A DNA stretch of 45,596 bases from Oscillospiraceae bacterium. Its GTDB lineage: Bacteria; Bacillota; Clostridia; Oscillospirales; CAG-272. The position numbers and the translations under genes were made by a program. The stretch covers positions 1-45,596 of the forward strand of contig SVRE01000010.1 in assembly GCA_015065005.1 (NCBI GenBank). Reading direction: 5' to 3'. The number at the start of each line of letters is the position of its first letter. Positions within the stretch are counted from its first letter, which is position 1. Positions 40,292-45,596 of the stretch are shown piece after piece. Under the pieces are notes generated by a model that did not search any database, was not told the DNA's origin, and saw only the letters and a program-made list of their open reading frames with translations.

Positions 40292-42457
40292 TCAGAGCTT
40301 CATGGTCAGGCTGATACGCTTTTTGTTAAGGTCAACGCCCTTAATCTTAACGGTAACAATGTCGCCAACGCTCAGCGCCTCGCTTGGATGCTTGATAAAT
40401 TTTTCGGAAATTTCAGAAACGTGAACCAAGCCGTCCTGGTGAACGCCAATGTCGATAAATGCACCAAAGTCAATAACGTTACGAACGGTACCTGTCATAA
40501 TCATACCTTCCTTTAAGTCCTCCATACCAAGCACGTCATCACGGAGGATAGGCAAAGGCAAGGAGTCACGCACGTCACGGCCAGGCTTTTCAAGCTCGCC
40601 AATAATATCAAGCAAGGTTGGCTCACCGATTTGGAGCTCCTCGGCAAGCTTCTTTGTGCCGTATTTTGCACACTTTTGGCGAATGTCGGAAAGACCGCTG
40701 CCAACGCTTTCCAAGGTGTAATCAAATTTAGCAAGCAAAGCCTTTGCCGCATCGTAAGACTCAGGGTGAACGCCTGTATTATCAAGGATTTCGCCCGAGC
40801 CGGGAACACGAAGGAAGCCTGCGCACTGCTCATAAGCCTTAGCGCCAATCTTTGGCACCTTCAAAAGCTGCTCACGCTTGGTAAACTCGCCGTTTGCCTC
40901 ACGGTATTTAACAATATTCTTGGCGCTTGTCATATTAATACCGGAAATGTAGGAGAGCAGAGAATAGGATGCGGTATTAACGTCAACACCGATGGAGTTA
41001 ACGCAGTCCTCAACAACACCGCCAAGGGCCTCGTCAAGGCGCGCCTGCTTCATATCGTGCTGATACTGACCTACACCGATAGATTTGGGGTCAATTTTAA
41101 CAAGCTCTGCAAGCGGGTCCTGCAAGCGCCTTGCAATGGAAATTGCAGAACGCTGTGTTACGTCAAAGTCGGGGAACTCCTCAGCGCCCAGCTTGGAGGC
41201 GGAGTAAACGGAAGCTCCTGCCTCGCTTACCATAATGTATTTTACATTAGGATTGCCCATGCCCTTAAGCACGCCTGCAATAAAAATTTCACTTTCCTTA
41301 GATGCAGTACCGTTACCGATAGCAACAACATCAACATCATATTTCTTAATAAGTCTTTCGACCTTTTTGGTTGAGCCCTCAATGTCCTCGCGTGGCTTGG
41401 TTGGGTAGATAACATCCCAGTCAATGTACTTACCTGTCTTGTCAACAACAGCAAGCTTACAGCCTGTACGGTAGCCGGGGTCATAGCCAAGGACGGTCTT
41501 GCCCTTGAGCGGTGCGCCCATCAAAAGATGCTTAAGGTTGTCAGAGAAGAGCTTAATCGCACCCTCACTTGCCTCATCAAAGAGGGCAGTGCGGATTTCC
41601 CTTTCAACAGATGGCTTAATAAGCCTGTCATAGCTATCTGTAATAGCATCAACAACATATACCTTTGCAGGGCTGTTTGTGTTGGTTATAATCTTGCTGA
41701 AAAGGTAGTTCAAAATAATTTCTGAGTCAATGTTAACATCAACCTTTAAGAACTCTTCCTTTTCACCGCGGTTGATAGCAAGCACACGGTGGCCCGGGAT
41801 TTTTTTAATGCTTTCATTATAATCATAGTAGGAGCTGTAAACGGAGTCCTCATCCTTCGCCTGCTTGGAAACAATGGTACCGTGGTCGTGGGTAAGGGTA
41901 CGGATTCCCTTTCTGAAGTCCGCATTGTCGGAAATGTTTTCAGCAATAATGTCCTTAGCGCCGTTTAATGCATCCTCAGCAGTCTTAACGTGCTTCTTCG
42001 GGTCCTCGTTTTCTGTGGTGATGTATTCAGCGGCGATTTCTGTAAGCTCCTTTTCGTAAGCATCTCTTTGCTCCATCAAAAGCTCCGCAAGAGGCTCAAG
42101 TCCCTTTTCCCTTGCAATAGATGCCCTTGTGGCTCTCTTTGGCTTGTACGGACGGTAAATATCCTCAACCTCTGTCAAAATCTGCGCCTTGTTAAGTGCT
42201 TCAACAATCTCGTCTGTCAGCTTGCCCTGCGCCTCAATTAAGGAGCGCACCTCTTCCTTTCTTGCTTCGAGATTGCGCAAATACTTAAGCCTTTCGTCAA
42301 GGTTACGAAGAACAGTGTCGTCAAGTGAGCCTGTAACCTCTTTTCTGTATCGTGCAATAAACGGGATAGTATTTCCGTCATCAATAAGTCCAACGGTAGC
42401 CTCAACCTGGCTAACCTTAAGTGTAAATTCCTTTGCAAGTGTTTCAATAATATTCAT
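40292..42457 (-). CDS. tex: Tex family RNA-binding protein (S1 domain)
   Basis: A 721-aa nucleic-acid-binding protein linked to transcription and RNA handling. Domains in order: helical N-terminus (NIIETLAKEF), an YqgF/RNase H-like domain (VLGYDPGYRTGCKLAVVD, near residue 325), helix-hairpin-helix modules (DVNTASYSLLSYISGI..., LLKVPKIGAKAYEQCAGFLR) and a C-terminal S1 domain (GMIMTGTVRNVIDFGAFIDIGVHQDGLVHVS). The start is the ATG at 42457 (MNIIETLAKEF is the family N-terminus, SD AGAGG); the frame extends to a TTG at 42481 inside the upstream gene. It follows the PHP gene by 4 bp, so is the last gene of that operon. Confidence 0.95.
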   Translation of the reverse strand: MNIIETLAKEFTLKVSQVEATVGLIDDGNTIPFIARYRKEVTGSLDDTVLRNLDERLKYLRNLEARKEEVRSLIEAQGKLTDEIVEALNKAQILTEVEDIYRPYKPKRATRASIAREKGLEPLAELLMEQRDAYEKELTEIAAEYITTENEDPKKHVKTAEDALNGAKDIIAENISDNADFRKGIRTLTHDHGTIVSKQAKDEDSVYSSYYDYNESIKKIPGHRVLAINRGEKEEFLKVDVNIDSEIILNYLFSKIITNTNSPAKVYVVDAITDSYDRLIKPSVEREIRTALFDEASEGAIKLFSDNLKHLLMGAPLKGKTVLGYDPGYRTGCKLAVVDKTGKYIDWDVIYPTKPREDIEGSTKKVERLIKKYDVDVVAIGNGTASKESEIFIAGVLKGMGNPNVKYIMVSEAGASVYSASKLGAEEFPDFDVTQRSAISIARRLQDPLAELVKIDPKSIGVGQYQHDMKQARLDEALGGVVEDCVNSIGVDVNTASYSLLSYISGINMTSAKNIVKYREANGEFTKREQLLKVPKIGAKAYEQCAGFLRVPGSGEILDNTGVHPESYDAAKALLAKFDYTLESVGSGLSDIRQKCAKYGTKKLAEELQIGEPTLLDIIGELEKPGRDVRDSLPLPILRDDVLGMEDLKEGMIMTGTVRNVIDFGAFIDIGVHQDGLVHVSEISEKFIKHPSEALSVGDIVTVKIKGVDLNKKRISLTMKL

Positions 42458-42461
42458 TTTC

Positions 42462-43520
42462 TTATGCCTCTGCTTTTTCAATTAAATCTTTTACAAAATA
42501 TGTGTGGGTGTGCGCGTTGTTTCCGTACTCATCACGTAAGGAAACCCTGAAATAAACATCACTTTCGCGGAGAGGAAACTCTGCGTGGGTAATTGTTTCG
42601 CCCTCTGGGGCGGTTATGTGCCTGTCACATCTGCCGTAGCCGTTTATGTTAACGTTTGTAACAGGTGTGCAGTCAATCTTTATAATGTTGTCCTCAACAT
42701 AAAGGGACAAGAACTTAGGTGGGTTATCTCTGCCGCTTGCGCAGTAAATGTTACCCTTTTCCATAGCCTCAATAATTTGGTCGTACTTTAATTCCTTAGC
42801 GCCAATGAAGGTGGAGCCGCCAAAGGATTCACGCACGCTGTCCCCGTGGTTATGGTTGTCGTCTCCCATGGTGCAAACAAGGCTGTACATACCGTTTCTT
42901 AACATATCATCGTATATGTAAGGACAGTACTCGGAGCCTGTTTCAAGCTCTGTTGCATAGTTCAGAATTTCAAGTCCCCAAAGGCCCTTCAAATTTATGT
43001 AGTCCTCACGCTCGTTGAGTGACCAATACGGGTGGTTCAGCTGAACCAAAAAGCCCGCCTCATTACAAGCCTTAATTATTTCGTTAACACACTCTACGGA
43101 GTAGGTGCGCCACTTGCCGTCCCCCTTGAATACATCTGCGTACCTTTCCTTTAAGTGCCGGAACTGGTCCGCGCTTGTGTAGGGCTGGAAGGTGTTGTGC
43201 GGGTCCTTTGCGAAAATATTAAGGTGGAAGCATTTTGCCCTTGGCCAGTTGCCTGTATCAACGCCAAAAATCTGGGGAAAGCTTGGCTTTTCCTCGGTTA
43301 CGGAATACTCACAGCTTGTAAGAGCCAGGAAATTCTCATCATTTAAATCCGAATGGTCCAAAAGAATTTCGTGGTCGGAATAAGCTACAATGGAATAACC
43401 GTGGTTTTTGTAAACCTCTTTAACCTTTTCAGGCGTATAAGCACCGTCAGAGTTTACCGTATGACAATGGAAATTTGCCCTGTACCAATTAAGCTCGGGT
43501 GAAATCAAATACTTTTTCAT
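42462..43520 (-). CDS. PHP-domain metal-dependent hydrolase, paralogue 1
   Basis: A 352-aa protein with a PHP (polymerase and histidinol phosphatase) domain, a metal-dependent phosphoesterase fold. Metal ligands are visible: H18-x-H20 (FHCHTVNSDG), D49-H50-E51 (YSDHEI), E71, H99 (FHLNIF), H163 (QLNHPYW) and the D220/H223 pair (MGDDNHNHGD). A C-terminal beta domain of about 85 residues follows (LYVEDNIIKIDC..., HAEFPLRESDVYFRVSLRDEYG). The substrate is unknown; no histidinol or polymerase gene is near. Its ATG overlaps the stop of the previous paralogue (ATGA), so the genes are translationally coupled. Confidence 0.88.
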   Translation of the reverse strand: MKKYLISPELNWYRANFHCHTVNSDGAYTPEKVKEVYKNHGYSIVAYSDHEILLDHSDLNDENFLALTSCEYSVTEEKPSFPQIFGVDTGNWPRAKCFHLNIFAKDPHNTFQPYTSADQFRHLKERYADVFKGDGKWRTYSVECVNEIIKACNEAGFLVQLNHPYWSLNEREDYINLKGLWGLEILNYATELETGSEYCPYIYDDMLRNGMYSLVCTMGDDNHNHGDSVRESFGGSTFIGAKELKYDQIIEAMEKGNIYCASGRDNPPKFLSLYVEDNIIKIDCTPVTNVNINGYGRCDRHITAPEGETITHAEFPLRESDVYFRVSLRDEYGNNAHTHTYFVKDLIEKAEA

Positions 43521-44578
43521 TTGCTGACCTCTTCATAAAAATCTTCTACATTATAATAATGCGTGTGCGCATTGTTTCCGTGCTTATCACGCACAGTTAT
43601 GCGGAACATAACATCCTTTGGCTCAAGCAAAAATTCTGCGTGGGTAATTTCCTCACCCTCAGCCTGGTAAGGGCAATAGCTCCTGCCCAAGCCTGTGACT
43701 ATCACGTCTGTTGCAGGGGAGCAATCAATCTTAATTACATTGTCCTCAACATAAAGCGCATTAATCTTAGGTGGGTTTTTACCGCTTGCACAGTAGAACC
43801 CGCCCTTTTCAAGCGCGTTCATTATTTGCCCGTATTCAAGTGATTCAGCGCCAATGAAGGTGGAGCCGCCAAAGGACTCTCTTAAGCTGCCGCCGCTGTT
43901 GTGGTTGTCATCTCCCATATTGCAGAAAAGGCTGTGCATACCGCTTCGCACCATATGGTCGTATATGTAAGGGCAGTATTCCGCGCCTGTTAATCTCTCA
44001 GTTGCATAGTTTAAAATTTCAAGTGACCAAAGCCCTTTTATATTAAGGTAGTCATTCATATCGTTAAGTGACCAGTTGGGATGGTTCAGTTGAACCAAAA
44101 ATCCTGCCTCATTAAGCTTTTGCACCATTTCATTAATGCTTTCAATTGTATATTCTCTGTGGTATCCATCGCACTCAATCTCTCCAATATCTCTGCCCTG
44201 GGCTCTCCACCACATATCAAAAAGGGTGTTGTCGGTTGCAGGGTGAAAGGTGTTGTGCGGGTCCTTGGAATAAACGCCTAAATGGATAACCTTTCGCGCA
44301 TTCCATTCATTAATACCCTCACGGCTTGGCAAGACAAAGGATGGCTTGGTGTCATCAATGGAAAATTCGCTTGCTGTTATAGCCAGAAATTCCTCATCAT
44401 TCAAATCGGAATGGTCGCGTATAAGCTCGTGGTCGCTATACGCCACAATAGAGTAGCCCATTTTCTTGTACACATCCTTTATTTCCGCAGGTGAGAGGCA
44501 CCCGTCTGAAACAGTAGTGTGGCAGTGCATATTGGCTCTGTACCAATTAAGCTTTGGTGAAATAATATATCTCTTCAT
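43517..44578 (-). CDS. PHP-domain metal-dependent hydrolase, paralogue 2
   Basis: A 353-aa close relative of its two neighbours, with the same metal-binding plan: MHCHTTVSDG at the N-terminus, YSDHEL, ASEFS, VIHLGVY, QLNHPNWS and MGDDNHNSGG. The C-terminal beta domain is also shared (LYVEDNVIKIDCSPATDVIVTG). It is much more like paralogue 3 than paralogue 1, so the latest duplication was of these two. It begins 7 bp after paralogue 3 ends, and paralogue 1 starts inside its stop codon. Function unknown. Confidence 0.88.
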   Translation of the reverse strand: MKRYIISPKLNWYRANMHCHTTVSDGCLSPAEIKDVYKKMGYSIVAYSDHELIRDHSDLNDEEFLAITASEFSIDDTKPSFVLPSREGINEWNARKVIHLGVYSKDPHNTFHPATDNTLFDMWWRAQGRDIGEIECDGYHREYTIESINEMVQKLNEAGFLVQLNHPNWSLNDMNDYLNIKGLWSLEILNYATERLTGAEYCPYIYDHMVRSGMHSLFCNMGDDNHNSGGSLRESFGGSTFIGAESLEYGQIMNALEKGGFYCASGKNPPKINALYVEDNVIKIDCSPATDVIVTGLGRSYCPYQAEGEEITHAEFLLEPKDVMFRITVRDKHGNNAHTHYYNVEDFYEEVSK

Positions 44579-44585
44579 TTTTATC

Positions 44586-45596
44586 TTACTTAGTTATAAA
44601 ATCATCAACCTTGTAGTAGTGGGTGTGCGCATTGTTTCCGTACCTGTCACGTACAGTTATACGGAACATAATGTCCTGCGTATCAAGCTTGAACTCTGCG
44701 TGGGTAACCTCGCCACCGTTTGTTTGGGCAAAGCGGAAGTTCCTGCCCAAGCCCGTTACAAAAACGTCTGTTGCAGGGGAGCAGTCAATCTTAATCACAT
44801 TGTCCTCAACATAAATCGAATTGATTTTCGGTGGATTTTTACCGCTTGCACAGTAGAAATTACCGCTTTCAAGAGATTCCATAATCTGTCCGTATTCAAG
44901 CTCCTTAGCGCCGATAATGGTAGAGCCGCCAAAGGAATGGTCAAGGCTGCCGCCACGGTTATGGTTGTCGTCACCCATATTGCAGAAAAGGTTGATATTT
45001 TTACCGCTTCTTACCATATGGTCATATATGTAAGGGCAATATTCCGCGCCTGAAATACGCTCTGTTGCGTAGTTTAAAATTTCAAGTGACCAAAGCCCCT
45101 TTATATTAAGGTAGTCATTCATATCGTTAAGTGACCAGTTTGGATGGTTCAAGGAAACAAGGAAGCCCCTTTCGTTAAGCCTTTTAATAGTTTCGTTTAT
45201 GCTTTCAAGGGTATATTCACGAGTATAGCCGTCATACTCCACCTCACCAACATCCTTGCCGTTAGCTTTCCACCAGTTGAAGGTGTCACCATTAGTAGCA
45301 GGGTGGAAAACATTGTTCTTGTCCTTTGCGTAAATACCTAAGTGGACAACCTTTTTTGACCTCCAAGCATCCATATATTGCCCCTCGGGCAAGTCAAAGC
45401 AAGACTTTGAGTCATTAATGGAAAACTCACTTGATGTAATTGCCAAAAATTCGTCATCGGTTAAATCGTTATGCTCACGTATAATCTCGTGGTCTGTATA
45501 TGCCACAATGGAATACCCCATCTTTTTGTATTCCTCTTTAACCTGCTCAGGGGTTAAGCTACCGTCTGAAACAGTTGAAAGAGGAATACAAAAAGA
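44586..45596 (-). CDS. PHP-domain metal-dependent hydrolase, paralogue 3 (5' end lost at window edge)
   Basis: The frame runs from the stop at 44586 to the right edge; the first internal Met is at 45521 but homologous coding continues upstream to about 45577 (STVSDGSLTPEQVKEEYKK). The rest matches paralogue 2 closely: YTDHEI, SSEFS, VVHLGIY, SLNHPNWS, MGDDNHNRGG and the C-terminal beta domain. Where the HCH metal motif should be, the last 19 bases are an inverted copy of 45521-45539, so the expected N-terminus is missing. I think the sequence end is artefactual and the gene itself is intact in the cell. It is the first visible gene of the operon leading to tex. Confidence 0.85.
   Translation of the reverse strand, partial: SFCIPLSTVSDGSLTPEQVKEEYKKMGYSIVAYTDHEIIREHNDLTDDEFLAITSSEFSINDSKSCFDLPEGQYMDAWRSKKVVHLGIYAKDKNNVFHPATNGDTFNWWKANGKDVGEVEYDGYTREYTLESINETIKRLNERGFLVSLNHPNWSLNDMNDYLNIKGLWSLEILNYATERISGAEYCPYIYDHMVRSGKNINLFCNMGDDNHNRGGSLDHSFGGSTIIGAKELEYGQIMESLESGNFYCASGKNPPKINSIYVEDNVIKIDCSPATDVFVTGLGRNFRFAQTNGGEVTHAEFKLDTQDIMFRITVRDRYGNNAHTHYYKVDDFITK
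45521..45596. repeat. Foldback inverted repeat at the right end of the window
   Basis: TCTTTTTGTATTCCTCTTT at 45521-45539 is repeated as its exact reverse complement at 45578-45596, with 38 bp between. The second arm replaces sequence conserved in the two paralogues. This is typical of a chimeric read or contig end. Confidence 0.75.

Noticed and set aside
40631-41374. 247-aa open frame on the plus strand inside tex
   Set aside because: It is the antisense shadow of a well-supported gene, with no SD or family features.

Overview
This window looks like part of a low-GC, strictly anaerobic Firmicutes (Clostridia) genome, probably a gut-type Oscillospirales/Ruminococcaceae-like lineage. The evidence is a pyruvate formate-lyase operon, rubrerythrin, meso-diaminopimelate dehydrogenase, SpoVG, BspA-like and discoidin-like secreted proteins, sigma-A promoters with extended -10 elements, and many short palindromic intergenic repeats of the kind common in gut Clostridia. 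The taxonomic placement is inferred; no rRNA is present. I saw no tRNA, rRNA, CRISPR array, phage module or intact transposase.

Layout. 1-7.1 kb: the 5' part of an ABC ATPase (cut by the left edge), an unrecognised 450-aa protein with a PD-(D/E)xK-like motif, a small membrane protein with a TTG start, a MITE-like palindromic element, a GMP synthase lacking its glutaminase domain, GtrA, an M3 oligopeptidase and a second small membrane protein. 7.1-11 kb: a two-component system overlapping two membrane-protein genes, plus a paralogous small membrane protein with its own promoter. 11-16.7 kb: pflB-pflA, an AraC-type regulator and a divergent secreted leucine-rich-repeat protein. 16.7-24 kb: AEC transporter, ddh, a 0.55-kb repeat-rich gap, a frameshifted acyltransferase, hslO, a methyltransferase, murC and spoVG. 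24-30.4 kb: hisS-aspS, two small genes, an ABC exporter and rubrerythrin. 30.4-38 kb: an alpha/beta hydrolase, a GH43-MFS-ribF operon, a secreted discoidin-like protein and a Gfo/Idh/MocA oxidoreductase. 38-40 kb: an array of six hairpin modules of two types, a partial duplication of the ugpC 3' end broken by a MITE-like insertion, and intact ugpC. 40.2-45.6 kb: tex preceded by three tandem PHP-domain paralogues, the last cut by the right edge.

How it fits together. The metabolic theme is anaerobic sugar use: UgpC/MsmX-type ATPase, GH43, MFS and Gfo/Idh/MocA proteins, secreted carbohydrate-binding-like proteins, and PFL as a fermentation exit. Housekeeping genes cover the cell wall (ddh, murC), translation (hisS, aspS, tex), flavin synthesis (ribF) and redox stress (rubrerythrin, Hsp33). 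No clearly new multi-gene system stands out. The points most worth a second look are the stand-alone GMP synthase core, the broken or recoded acyltransferase, the ABBAAB hairpin array, the ugpC duplication with its insertion, the PHP triplet, and a 19-bp foldback at the right end that looks like an assembly artefact.
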